A DNA stretch of 64,000 bases from Ruminococcus sp. (GCA_004555265.1 SFIQ01000017.1:1-64000), one strand, 5' to 3'. Positions 24,101 through 31,455 are shown, numbered from the stretch's first letter. The notes: generated by a model from the sequence alone, not told the origin. Program-made: numbers and translations.

Positions 24101-26374
24101 CCCATTGTGACCACCTCGAACTTCATTACCGCCGCGGCGGCACAGGACGATACCGTGAACATGGTTACCGTTTTGAACAAAGTCGGTCCGAATAACGACG
24201 TTACCGCAAAGATGTGGAACATCTATGTTGATGAAAACACACCGCTCTCGGCAATCGAAGGCTACAAGATGTATGTTGGTACAACTTCTGCAAAAGCGCG
24301 TAAGCTCTACATCTCCGGCTTCGGTTACCTGGACTTGAACGCTGACGGCTCCGTCTCCTTCCGGGCTGACCAGGCAAACGCTTTCACTTGGACAAAGAAG
24401 GTTTACGAAGAAGGCAAATCCGCCGTTACTTCCACTATCAAACCGGCAGACTGTGCAACACCGGTTGCAGGCGGCGTTCCGGCGTTCTGGAAATGGAACA
24501 ACGACTATTCAGGCACCGAGTTCGGTACAAACAAAGACTGGTCCGAGATGAACAGCCAGCAGTACGCAGTTGATAAAGTAAACTTCAACCGTGCTATGTA
24601 TTCTGCTGACTTCACCGTATTCGCATTTACAGCCAAGGTAACCGTTTGGTGCTATAATAACGCGTTTAGCAAACCCACGAAGGAGGTTGACTTCACTTCA
24701 CAACCTTCTTTGATCTTCTACAACTCCTACGGACTTGAAGGTCTCATTCAGAGAGCGTTGAACTCCAACAGAGTTGCTGCAGACTACACAACCGAGTCCT
24801 GGAACGCTTACATTGCCGCTTTGAAAGCCGCAATCGCAGAGTTCTACATGGCAAAATCAGCCGCGACCTTCGTTTCTGACCACCAGACGAACGGCATCTC
24901 CGACTTCAAGACCGCAGGTGAAAACCTCACGGCGGCGATTGAAGGCTTGGTGGCAGTGACCGAGTCTGCGTCCTCCGCGACCGATTACACGGCTGAAGAA
25001 AAAGCAGTTCTGAATTCCTTGAAGGCTACGCTTGACGCCCAGGGCAAAAAGGAAAACCTCAACAACAAGAACTACATTATGTATCGTTGGCTGAAATACT
25101 ACAATGAGTATGCTTGGCTCAACGGCATTTACGACAACGCACAGATTCCTTCGGGCGTTGCGGACAGCAAACTGACAGGCGTTCCGTCTGACAAAATCAC
25201 AACCGCTATCGCAGCAGCACCCGAAAACAAACAGGGCGCGTTGAACGCCATGGTTGTAGCACCCACCGAGGAAGAATCCGCAGCAGCAGCAAAAGCAAGA
25301 GCAGACTTCCTTGAAAATCTGCCCACGCTTGACCTGACCTCTATTCAGGTTGACATGGCACAGATGGCACAGTATGAATCTCGCTTGATTGCGCGTTCGC
25401 CGGCAACCTATTATTTGAATGACGCCTATAAGATGGCAAATGCCATTACCGATCCCGCCGCTTACACGGCTGAATCTTGGACGAAATTCAATACGGCAAG
25501 AACTGCGGCTTACAATGTTTCGGCGGATCCCACTTCGACTCCGGCTGAAATTCACGAAGCGAGATATAACCTTCTTGTTGCTTACAAGGCTTTGACGAAG
25601 GCAGGCACCGATGTTGACCTCACCGCACTTCGTGATGTGATGGCGTATGTTGACACCATCTGCGCAAATCCGACCTTGTTCCAGCCCACAGCGGCTTCCG
25701 GCTACAAAACCCTCGATGAAGCGCTCGCAGCTGTATTCGCAGAAGCAGGCGTGAAAGTAACTGTCGGTAAAGACACTTACTACATCGGCGGCGGCGACAC
25801 CGGCGCAGCTTGGCTCGACGAAGCAGGCATGAGAACTGCACTCGAAGGACAGGAAACAGTTGACCGCGTTGTCAAAGAAATCAAAGCAGAACTTGCAAAC
25901 ATCGAGAGCACCATTAAGGTTGTTCCCAATGATACGGTTGCGGACAACACCACAACGGTTGACTATGCAAACCTGATTGTTGACGGCATTAAACCCGGCA
26001 CAATCAACACCACCGCTGAACTCCTTGCGCTCGTGAAGACCACCGCGCCGGCAGGCTACACTGCAAACCTTGCAGTTACCGCTTCCGCGGCAAACGGCTT
26101 CGGTACCGGCACAAAGGTTGTTCTGACCGTGAACGGCATTGACGGCTTTGAAATCAACCACACCGTTATGGTTTACGGCGATGTGAACGGCGACGGCGCA
26201 ATCGACGCATTCGACGCTGCACTCATCAACATGAACGTAACCGGCGCGTCGGCTCTGACCGGTGACTTTGCAACGGCAGGCGACACAACGGCTGACGGTG
26301 CGATCAACGCATCTGACTATGCCGCAGTTGCAGCCTATGCAATCGGTGCAGGCACCATCGCACAGACTCGCTGA
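21110..26374 (+). CDS. Giant secreted dockerin-bearing protein with FIVAR-like modules
   Basis: A 1754-residue secreted protein. The signal peptide (about 1-27) ends in A-S-A. Residues 30-900 form a long helical region with repeated L-x-N-x-L patterns and no motif I recognise. Residues about 910-1200 look beta-rich. FIVAR-like modules begin near 1223 and 1450 with Y-T-x-E-S-W, which are common in surface proteins. The C-terminus (about 1687-1754) is a type I dockerin: the first calcium loop G-D-V-N-G-D-G-A-I-D is complete, the second (D-T-T-A-D-G-A-I-N) lacks the usual Asn at position 3 and is weaker. Dockerins plug into cohesins, so the protein is built to be mounted on a scaffold; the next two genes encode cohesin-like proteins. 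No catalytic domain is visible. TAGGAGG ends 9 nt before the ATG, which fixes the start. Confidence 0.85.
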   Translation: MKKSTKLLSVILAIVMLFSCMSVMASAYQAYDDSQEAVYTSNDTGLAMLLTDEQRASWFCDTVNGLLASVNIKASVPVVGTIDFTSLDATCDTLASLKGLIGFMGIGLDLGIIEQLDLSTIDGNESVNNAVNMVDELIVFVDKNVDTLGNVIGSGVSFGILGGAIPVDLTAVNEILVNLDDFLKGTIYGLGARKLTGGIGDDPALPNAPLWKDMASKPTLDKIVKDLLVNLLTTPRHTENITDPSQNLICTDPTTYGATAAMIHTEKAVDSAGNPVLDENGNQVTWYYIYGTLLADGTWKFTETSTASNGTDDKNYITHWDEDSCLLKNFDKSILDFETKTLYQMLGDALPWAYNTFGAPNLDGQLRATIMQFCGAINRAVTDEAITAQLKEKVLAYQAIEDNGAANGRALLSDAMEAKVGEAGNYNFQYISLSGKDINTMPDDLYYVVQWGDGWEFYHVDFTQMAGEKLELFKMLNWEWQAPAWSEIMPTLDSTSDSYLRNITDAIGKILNKAVVNLEWTYDSGSEDNAHFESNVMGLVRKVLKTAPNLIYGKNDAYKAEAIDTQTDEQVIAVLGVDIIEWLMPSIVIPADVDCLEAIVVYGVREFIAEILPEYNWDTQIKAASTDEDYLNIALDMGASIGVYYLKNVMGLGTTTNGSGTTTYTSPDQYIAPSTDCATGWNTKLNYIVDTLLQLWVPDLTSKIVSRNATVMNGTDALDKLSIIFNALFPGLLSLISGCDATIGNGTNKACTVDLKVVKDLLAGILDLRIEPIAAKLYRNSTGYGNKQLYNAVVNILIDLTTGLGFNDSPDYANLVTSLNNALKATNPLDYLVTNANLKVTVKNLLWSITDDANKGMWVQDLLAILMQVTGKMDDMVLKGINQTIDQFKYVGSTTPTIKTQITLDTDGLKSVWYDGGYRSGNFVQDGAYSGLLKKLEIVDLEGNVVATKDLNVTLNPNETYETTITGVASTDAAAYTLKSYVIVTLPDGTTKANNGEPIVTTSNFITAAAAQDDTVNMVTVLNKVGPNNDVTAKMWNIYVDENTPLSAIEGYKMYVGTTSAKARKLYISGFGYLDLNADGSVSFRADQANAFTWTKKVYEEGKSAVTSTIKPADCATPVAGGVPAFWKWNNDYSGTEFGTNKDWSEMNSQQYAVDKVNFNRAMYSADFTVFAFTAKVTVWCYNNAFSKPTKEVDFTSQPSLIFYNSYGLEGLIQRALNSNRVAADYTTESWNAYIAALKAAIAEFYMAKSAATFVSDHQTNGISDFKTAGENLTAAIEGLVAVTESASSATDYTAEEKAVLNSLKATLDAQGKKENLNNKNYIMYRWLKYYNEYAWLNGIYDNAQIPSGVADSKLTGVPSDKITTAIAAAPENKQGALNAMVVAPTEEESAAAAKARADFLENLPTLDLTSIQVDMAQMAQYESRLIARSPATYYLNDAYKMANAITDPAAYTAESWTKFNTARTAAYNVSADPTSTPAEIHEARYNLLVAYKALTKAGTDVDLTALRDVMAYVDTICANPTLFQPTAASGYKTLDEALAAVFAEAGVKVTVGKDTYYIGGGDTGAAWLDEAGMRTALEGQETVDRVVKEIKAELANIESTIKVVPNDTVADNTTTVDYANLIVDGIKPGTINTTAELLALVKTTAPAGYTANLAVTASAANGFGTGTKVVLTVNGIDGFEINHTVMVYGDVNGDGAIDAFDAALINMNVTGASALTGDFATAGDTTADGAINASDYAAVAAYAIGAGTIAQTR

Positions 26375-26387
26375 GTTCTCAAATTGT

Positions 26388-26513
26388 AGGGCGGGTTATG
26401 CGCCCGCCCCGTAGGAAAACGCACTTCTCAACCGCCCCACTCGTGGGGAGGCGGCACGCCGTCAGGCGTGCCGGAGGGGCGCGGGCGAATGCAATTCGCC
26501 CCTACAAACACAA
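26388..26513. repeat. Palindromic repeat modules between dockerin and cohesin genes
   Basis: GTAGGGCGGGTTATGCGCCCGCCC (two arms, about 26387-26410), then a double hairpin of the CCCCACTCGTGGGG plus GGCACGCCGTCAGGCGTGCC kind (about 26440-26475) and GGGCGAATGCAATTCGCCC (about 26480-26500) ending in CCCTAC. Same style as the other arrays. Confidence 0.75.
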
Positions 26514-26751
26514 ACCGCATTGTGCAACCCACAATGCAACCCGCGTCTTGCGCTTCTCCGGTGCAAGCGAGGGAAACAAAAGAAAGACTTCGCCGCCGCG
26601 GATTTTCCGCGCGGGTATAATGTGCATATACTCCCTCGGCAAGGCGTGTTTCTGTTGAAGTCACCACACTGTTTGCGTCCTTGATTTTCAGAGTGATAGC
26701 TGACAATCAATCCGCACAGCAGAACAAAGCTTGTCGCAGAAAAATTTTCTG
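26514..26751. other. Non-coding spacer, nothing recognised
   Basis: No gene or convincing terminator is visible between the repeats and the promoter at 26752. The short minus-strand ORFs here start in repeats and have no ribosome binding site. Confidence 0.45.
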
Positions 26752-26780
26752 TTGACTTTTTGCCGCGGAAACTGTATATT
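26752..26780 (+). promoter_or_regulatory. Sigma-A promoter for the cohesin-dockerin gene
   Basis: TTGACT (26752-26757), 17-nt spacer, TATATT (26775-26780), 29 nt before the ATG at 26810. The cohesin genes can thus be expressed apart from the dockerin gene upstream and without its long leader. Confidence 0.85.
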
Positions 26781-26809
26781 ATATGGGAAGAAAATATAAG
26801 GAGGATATT

Positions 26810-27892
26810 ATGACAAAAGCTAAAAAAGTATTAAGCCTTGTTTTAGCTGTTGTTATGGTTGCTGCGATGTTTGCATTCTCGGCTTCGGCCGCTACGCAGA
26901 ATGCAACCTTCACCGTTTCCGTTGATAATGCGACTGTTTCGCAGAACGATGTTATCACTGTTACGGTGAACTTGACAACGGATTATTATGCCGGCCCGAC
27001 CAATGTTCCGGTGTATTACAATCCCGCAGTCTTTGAATTCGTCGCAGGCTCTGTTACCGGTGCCAAAATTTTCGGCGAAGGTGCAACAGATGTGCAATCC
27101 TATAACGACGCTGTTACAGGCTGCTTGAAAGTGGCTTTCATCCCCAACACGGCTGGCACCGCTGCCGCAAAGCTTCTGAACGGGACTTTGTTCACTTTCC
27201 AGTTAAAAGCGATTGCTGACGGCACTTCCGACATCGGCTTGAAAGCTGAAGACCAGAAGACGGCAACCAACATCGGCGGTACTTTGTACTGCGGTGCTTA
27301 CACTTCTTCTGCGATTGACAACAATCCGGCTACTGTTGGCCAGACCTTTGCAATCACCAACACTTCTGCTACCGTTGGCGCTACTGCGGCTCCTGAACTT
27401 CAGTTGTCCGAAACCGGCGCGGCAAACGGAGCGGTTATTGACAGAGTTTCTACTTGCAATGATGGCGTTGGTTTCGTGTACGGCATTGCAACTCATGAGG
27501 GCGAAATGATTTCGGACTATTTGACCACGCCCGCAGGTAGCATTCAAGTTGTCGCGAATGACCAAGGGAATGAATCCACTGGTACGTTGATTCAATTGCT
27601 TGACGATGGTGGAAATGTGGTTGAAACCTACATTTTCGTTCTCTTTGGCGATGTAAATGGCGACGGTGCAATTGATAGTACTGATGTTACAGATATTGAA
27701 TCCGTTGCTATGTATTTAAATACTGACAACTATGCTGATGATGGTACAGCATGGAGTATAGCTGCTGATACCAACGGCGATTCCTCAATTGACAGTACTG
27801 ATGTTACAGATGTGGAAGGTGTCGCAATGTACACCGTGTCCACAACACAGGCTGAATTTGCAGCCGCCTTTGTAAGTGGCAAAGGCATTTAA
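26810..27892 (+). CDS. Secreted cohesin-dockerin protein (monovalent scaffold adaptor)
   Basis: A 360-residue secreted protein. After a signal peptide (about 1-26, ending S-A-S-A-A) comes a cohesin-like jelly roll (about 30-195): V-S-V-D-N-A-T-V-S-Q-N-D-V-I-T-V-T-V, then V-P-V-Y-Y-N-P-A-V-F-E-F, then a hydrophobic strand F-T-F-Q-L-K-A. After a linker and a beta segment (about 200-275), a dockerin closes the protein with two full calcium loops (D-V-N-G-D-G-A-I-D-S-T-D and D-T-N-G-D-S-S-I-D-S-T-D). A cohesin and a dockerin in one chain is the layout of cellulosome or amylosome adaptors, which dock on one scaffold and receive one partner. Whether this cohesin binds the dockerin of the neighbouring 1754-residue protein is inference. 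AAGGAGG is 5 nt before the ATG. Confidence 0.85.
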   Translation: MTKAKKVLSLVLAVVMVAAMFAFSASAATQNATFTVSVDNATVSQNDVITVTVNLTTDYYAGPTNVPVYYNPAVFEFVAGSVTGAKIFGEGATDVQSYNDAVTGCLKVAFIPNTAGTAAAKLLNGTLFTFQLKAIADGTSDIGLKAEDQKTATNIGGTLYCGAYTSSAIDNNPATVGQTFAITNTSATVGATAAPELQLSETGAANGAVIDRVSTCNDGVGFVYGIATHEGEMISDYLTTPAGSIQVVANDQGNESTGTLIQLLDDGGNVVETYIFVLFGDVNGDGAIDSTDVTDIESVAMYLNTDNYADDGTAWSIAADTNGDSSIDSTDVTDVEGVAMYTVSTTQAEFAAAFVSGKGI

Positions 27893-27924
27893 TTTAATCA
27901 ACTATTCTAGGAGGACATTACGAA

Positions 27925-29142
27925 ATGGCAAAAGCTAAAAAAATTCTGGCTCTTTTATTGTCAGTAATCATGCTTATTGCTGCGTTCTCTTCTGTTGTTT
28001 CTGCGGCATACACTTCCTACACTCCCACCTTGACGAGCGGTGATTTAAAAATCATACTCCGTGCGGATAAAACGGAAGTGAATCCCGGCGACACAGTCAC
28101 ATTTGACATGTTTGTTGACACAACATTAACTGACCTTGGTACAGCGCAGTTTGTTGTTTCATACAATAGTGCTCAGGCTGCGCCTGGTGCATCAGCAATT
28201 GCAGATATGAGAACGTTCAATGATGTTTGGGAATATTGGTTTGACCCGGCATCATCAGGCAATACGAACTTGGCGGGTACAATTGCATTGGCAACCGCAA
28301 CAGATTATGATAATAAAACAAAAATCAATGCGTCTGCTGAAGATAAGGCATACTTTGATAAAGCAGTCATGATTGGTACAAAGGCGAATACGGGTAATGG
28401 TGTTACTAACACAGTTGGTAATGGTTGGAATGCAGATCCGGCTGTTTCCGTGTTGACCTTCAAAATGAAAATCAACGACACCGTTACACCCGGTGAAAAG
28501 ATTTTTATTGGTTATCACTCCCAATCTTGGTCCGGTAAAGCACCGAAAGCATACATCGCTCAGGCGGGTGGTGCAAAAGTGCGGTACACCAATTGCGATT
28601 TGTCTGAGGCTATGGTTGAATTGACTGTTGCTTCTGCAGGCCCCGCTGTTGCGAAGTCCAAGGCACAGGTTAAGATGACCCCGAACAGTGCTACCACTGT
28701 TGAGGATGCATTCAGCTTCCGTGTAACTTCGGTTATTGCCGATGCGGATTGGGATACCTACTTCGCAAACTCCGCGGATGCTTCCGCAACCACCAAAGCA
28801 ATTAAATCCGTTGGCTTCGTTGCTTACAAAGGCACCACCGGCTTCAACCTCGACACTGCAAAAGCAGTGGCACAGGGCTCTTCGGCTGTCGGCTATGATG
28901 TTGCGACCACCGATTACATCCAGAAAGCGAATGACACTTCGGATGCATTCTTCGGCTGCCGTTTGGAAATTACAAGCGCCGCAACGCGTTCCGACGTGAC
29001 CTATGTTGCGTTCGTTCAGTATTTGGATGCTACGGGCAACACCGCTTATGCGTTCTATGATGCTGAACAGCAGGCTCTCCTGAATACGAATTATAATAAC
29101 ATCGTTTCCACTTACCTTCTTGCTCATCCCTTTGCTGGCTGA
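27925..29142 (+). CDS. Secreted cohesin-like protein without dockerin
   Basis: A 405-residue secreted protein with a signal peptide (about 1-28, ending V-S-A-A). Residues about 35-240 have a cohesin-like pattern: A-D-K-T-E-V-N-P-G-D-T-V-T-F near the start, then A-Q-F-V-V-S-Y-N-S and later V-L-T-F-K-M-K-I-N. The insert between the first and last strands is longer than usual, so the cohesin call is less sure than for the preceding gene. Residues about 245-405 are an unrecognised beta-rich domain. No LPXTG, sortase, S-layer or dockerin motif is seen, so how it stays at the surface is unknown. It follows the cohesin-dockerin gene by 32 nt with AGGAGG upstream, so they are cotranscribed. The first half is AT-richer than its neighbours. 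Confidence 0.7.
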   Translation: MAKAKKILALLLSVIMLIAAFSSVVSAAYTSYTPTLTSGDLKIILRADKTEVNPGDTVTFDMFVDTTLTDLGTAQFVVSYNSAQAAPGASAIADMRTFNDVWEYWFDPASSGNTNLAGTIALATATDYDNKTKINASAEDKAYFDKAVMIGTKANTGNGVTNTVGNGWNADPAVSVLTFKMKINDTVTPGEKIFIGYHSQSWSGKAPKAYIAQAGGAKVRYTNCDLSEAMVELTVASAGPAVAKSKAQVKMTPNSATTVEDAFSFRVTSVIADADWDTYFANSADASATTKAIKSVGFVAYKGTTGFNLDTAKAVAQGSSAVGYDVATTDYIQKANDTSDAFFGCRLEITSAATRSDVTYVAFVQYLDATGNTAYAFYDAEQQALLNTNYNNIVSTYLLAHPFAG

Positions 29143-29157
29143 TAAGGGCTCGGTAAC

Positions 29158-29289
29158 TTGAAAACTTTGCAAAACAAACCGTATTCTGCGCCGGAGTTTG
29201 AATATGTTGCTTACGAGCAAATCGAGGCGGTTACGATTAATATCAGCAAAGACCTCGAAAATGACCGTGACGCAGTTATCGTTTGGTAA
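29158..29289 (+). CDS. Small 43-residue peptide, Y-x-A-P-x-F motif (first of two)
   Basis: An ORF of 44 codons starts at TTG 29158 with AAGGG about 9 nt upstream and stops at 29289. The product contains P-Y-S-A-P-E-F-E-Y near its start, a hydrophobic V-T-I-N-I stretch in the middle and an acidic tail ending V-I-V-W. The next small ORF has the same arrangement (V-Y-T-A-P-A-F-D-V, then I-I-T-L-S-I). It lies 15 nt after the cohesin-like gene and in front of the shared terminator, so it is probably translated from the same mRNA. Short proteins with a similar Y-x-x-P start are common in gut Clostridia and have no established function. The start codon and expression are uncertain. Confidence 0.5.
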   Translation: MKTLQNKPYSAPEFEYVAYEQIEAVTINISKDLENDRDAVIVW

Positions 29290-29325
29290 AAATTATAATT
29301 CGATTTTGAAAGGAGAAAACTTCAG

Positions 29326-29448
29326 ATGAAACAGGTTTATACTGCACCTGCGTTCGATGTTTCAGTCTATGATGTTGACGATATTATCACACTTTCCATC
29401 GGCACCGGCCCCGTTGACGGCGGCGACGAAGGTTGGGTAGAAATCTGA
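29326..29448 (+). CDS. Small 40-residue peptide, Y-x-A-P-x-F motif (second of two)
   Basis: ATG 29326 to TGA 29448 encodes 40 residues, with AAAGGAG about 11 nt upstream. The sequence begins M-K-Q-V-Y-T-A-P-A-F, continues through an Asp/Ile-rich D-V-D-D-I-I-T-L-S-I and ends in a Gly/Asp-rich tail. It resembles the preceding 43-residue ORF in its first half and differs at the tail. No signal peptide, cysteine or cleavage motif is obvious. It is the last gene before the terminator at 29511. It could be a small cytoplasmic protein tied to the cohesin genes or a modified-peptide precursor; neither is shown. Confidence 0.6.
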   Translation: MKQVYTAPAFDVSVYDVDDIITLSIGTGPVDGGDEGWVEI

Positions 29449-29510
29449 GTTTCTCCCAAGCGTGTTCGTTTACATCTTCGTATAACGCGAACGATTTGTA
29501 AAACAACAGG

Positions 29511-29545
29511 GCAAGGCAAGGGTTTATCCCTTGCCTTGCTTTTTT
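29511..29545 (+). terminator. Rho-independent terminator closing the cohesin locus
   Basis: GCAAGGCAAGGG (29511-29522) pairs perfectly with CCCTTGCCTTGC (29528-29539), followed by TTTTTT. Confidence 0.92.
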
Positions 29546-29591
29546 GCGTGCAGGTTACGGTGAAAATCCACGCTTGCAAAGCAATACGCGC

Positions 29592-30497
29592 GTAGGGGGC
29601 GACGAGATTCCCCTGTTAGGGGAAATGTCGAGCGGCGACAAAGGGGTAATGGCGCAGCCGTAACTCGCCGACCCGAAAATGATGAATAATGAAAAATGAA
29701 TAATGAAAAATTGTAGGGGTGAACTGTGTTCGCCCGCCCGCTTGTCATTCTGAGCCGACAGGCGAAGAATCTCGTTTCGTATATTTTTATTTTGCGCTAT
29801 TGGAGATCCTTCGCTTCGCTCAGGATGACAAATTTGGGTTTGTAGGGCAAACGCATTCTATTTCTTGCGTAGGGGGCGACGACTCGGCGCCCCGTTTGTA
29901 GGGGCGGGTTTCCACGCCCGCCCGTAGATTTTGATGTGATTTTGCGGAACAACACGGAGGTTGTTCCCTACTCGTAGGGGCGAACTGTGTTCGCCCGCAT
30001 AATTTGATATAATTTTGCGGAACTGTCAAGACCGTTTCCTACGATTGTAGGGGCGATTCACGAATCGCCCGCCGTTTCCGCCCCTCCGAGAGAGGGCATA
30101 AGCGGCGAGAGCAAGCCCCCGCCCTACCATAGAAATTCCATTTCATGCGTAGGGGGCGACGACTCGGCGCCCCGTTTGTAGGGGCGGGTTTCCACGCCCG
30201 CCCGCCAATTTTGATGTGATTTTGCGGAACAACATGGAGGTTGTTTCCTACTCGTAGGGGCGAACTGTGTTCGCCCGCGTAATTTGATATAATTTTGCGG
30301 AACGGTCAAGACCGTTCCCTACGGGTTGTAGGGGCGATTCACGAAATTTCGTGCGTAGGGGGCGCCGAGTCGTCGCCCCCTACGCTCGCATTACAGTTTG
30401 CCCGTTCCGTAATTCAAAGCAAATCCCGCGGCGGGAGCAAAATTCTCCGAATTCGGGCACCTTGCGGCGGGGGCAAGCCCCCGCCCTACCCTAATCC
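29592..30497. repeat. Intergenic array of palindromic repeat modules
   Basis: About 0.9 kb of modules with no credible gene. Includes the 86-nt GTCATTCTGAG...CAGGATGAC unit (29744-29829), GGGGGCGACGACTCGGCGCCCC units (about 29872-29893, 30152-30173, inverted about 30357-30382), GGGCGGGTTTCCACGCCCGC units (about 29902-29921, 30182-30201), GGGCGAACTGTGTTCGCCC units (about 29978-29996, 30258-30276), GGGCGATTCACGAATCGCCC (30051-30070, truncated near 30331) and GGAACGGTCAAGACCGTTCC (30299-30318). Part of it is a tandem duplication. Confidence 0.85.
29867..30322. repeat. Tandem duplication of a ~176-bp repeat block, period 280 bp
   Basis: The block at 29867-30042 recurs at 30147-30322 in the same order, orientation and spacing of four different modules and the AT-rich linkers between them, with few mismatches. 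Such agreement in the linkers indicates duplication of the block, not separate insertion of each module. Confidence 0.8.
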
Positions 30498-30722
30498 TGT
30501 ATTTCGTTTGTTCCAAAAACACCCCCCACAACCCCCAATTTAACTTCAACCTTTCGCAACCGTGGGTGGTTGTTGGGGCGCACGCACCTTGGAGGCACAG
30601 CACAAAAACGAGCCAAAACACAACATCTTGTGCCCGAAAAACGGAGTAGAACTATAAAAAATCCAAAATTTTTAAAATCGAAAAAATTTGTTTGGATTCA
30701 CGAATTTTTTTGAAAAAAATTG
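30498..30722. other. AT-rich non-coding spacer upstream of the S10 promoter
   Basis: No gene is supported. The last 90 bases are runs of A and T, which could act as UP-element-like sequence for the following ribosomal promoter. Confidence 0.45.
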
Positions 30723-30751
30723 TTGCTTTTTTCTAAACACTATGCTAAAAT
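30723..30751 (+). promoter_or_regulatory. Sigma-A promoter for the ribosomal protein supercluster
   Basis: TTGCTT (30723-30728), 17-nt spacer, TAAAAT (30746-30751), preceded by A/T tracts. It would start transcription near 30758, about 315 nt before rpsJ. Confidence 0.8.
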
Positions 30752-30756
30752 AGTCA

Positions 30757-31071
30757 GGCACGCGTGGAAAAGGGGCTTGCCATGCCCATTTTTACGCGAC
30801 TTGATATGCGATGATGCGGTAGGTGGCTGCACTTAGATGCAGGGAATTACCGCGGAGTATGTCCGATTACAAACCGGGCGACCCATAACAGTGTCTCACT
30901 CCGGCGAGCGTACCCCAACTGCGCTTTCCGTGACTCCCGTGGACATTGTGCGCTTTTCTCTGCCGTCCGAATGCCGTTTTGGTTTTCGGTTTTTTAACGA
31001 AAGGTTCGTAAACACCCGGCAGGGTTGCAAGAAAAGCGCTTGCCCTGACTTTTTAAAGGAGGCAAACAAAC
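30757..31071 (+). promoter_or_regulatory. Structured rpsJ leader, probable ribosomal protein autoregulation
   Basis: The leader contains CGCGT/ACGCG closing a hairpin (30761-30765 with 30794-30798), then a long hairpin GCGGTA/TACCGC (30816-30821 with 30848-30853) capped by CTGCA/TGCAG (30827-30831 with 30838-30842), then less ordered sequence and a terminator-like hairpin at 31020-31047. S10 operons in several bacteria are controlled by L4 binding to their leader; that this RNA binds L4 is inference. Confidence 0.55.
31020..31054 (+). terminator. Terminator-like attenuator hairpin just before rpsJ
   Basis: CAGG and GCAAG (31020-31031, with a 3-nt bulge) pair with CTTGC and CCTG (31039-31047), followed two bases later by TTTTT. 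The AAAGGAGG for rpsJ begins directly after (31055), so the hairpin can act only as an attenuator of the whole cluster. Confidence 0.6.
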
Positions 31072-31389
31072 ATGGCAGCAGCAAAAGGCAAGAAAATCCG
31101 TATCAGACTGAAAGGCTATGACCACGATTTGGTGGACAGAGCAGCCGAGAAAATCGTTGAAACCGCAAAGCGCACCGGCGCACAGGTTTCCGGTCCCGTG
31201 CCGCTTCCGACCGAAAAAGAAGTCGTAACCATTCTTCGCTCCGTTCACAAAGACAAAGACAGCCGCGAACAGTTTGAACAGAGAACGCACAAACGGCTCA
31301 TCGACATCCTCAGACCTTCAAACAAGACCGTTGAAGCTCTGACCGGCCTTGAGCTTCCCGCAGGCGTAGACATCGAAATTAAACTGTAA
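31072..31389 (+). CDS. rpsJ: 30S ribosomal protein S10
   Basis: A 105-residue S10, part of the 30S head and also the NusE antitermination factor. The start is fixed by AAAGGAGG 9 nt before the ATG. The central R-P-S-N-K-T-V-E-A-L and C-terminal A-G-V-D-I-E-I segments are typical. It is the first gene of the cluster; rpsL-rpsG-fusA-tuf, which come just upstream in many Firmicutes, are replaced here by repeats and the cohesin locus. Confidence 0.97.
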   Translation: MAAAKGKKIRIRLKGYDHDLVDRAAEKIVETAKRTGAQVSGPVPLPTEKEVVTILRSVHKDKDSREQFEQRTHKRLIDILRPSNKTVEALTGLELPAGVDIEIKL

Positions 31390-31455
31390 TCTCGGTAGAA
31401 ACGCTTACAGGTCATGTTGGCAACCGCCAACCAATAACCAAAGGAGGAATACACA

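Noticed and set aside
24857..26161. Long minus-strand frame (434 codons) opposite the giant dockerin gene
   Set aside because: It is antisense to a gene with signal peptide, ribosome binding site and dockerin; it has no start signal, is Cys-rich and of odd composition, as expected for a shadow frame.
26428..26710. Two minus-strand ORFs of 82-92 codons before the cohesin-dockerin promoter
   Set aside because: They start and end in repeats, lack a ribosome binding site and overlap each other in different frames.
29592..30497. CRISPR array
   Set aside because: The repeats are of many kinds, palindromic throughout, without regular spacing or unique spacers, and no cas gene is near.
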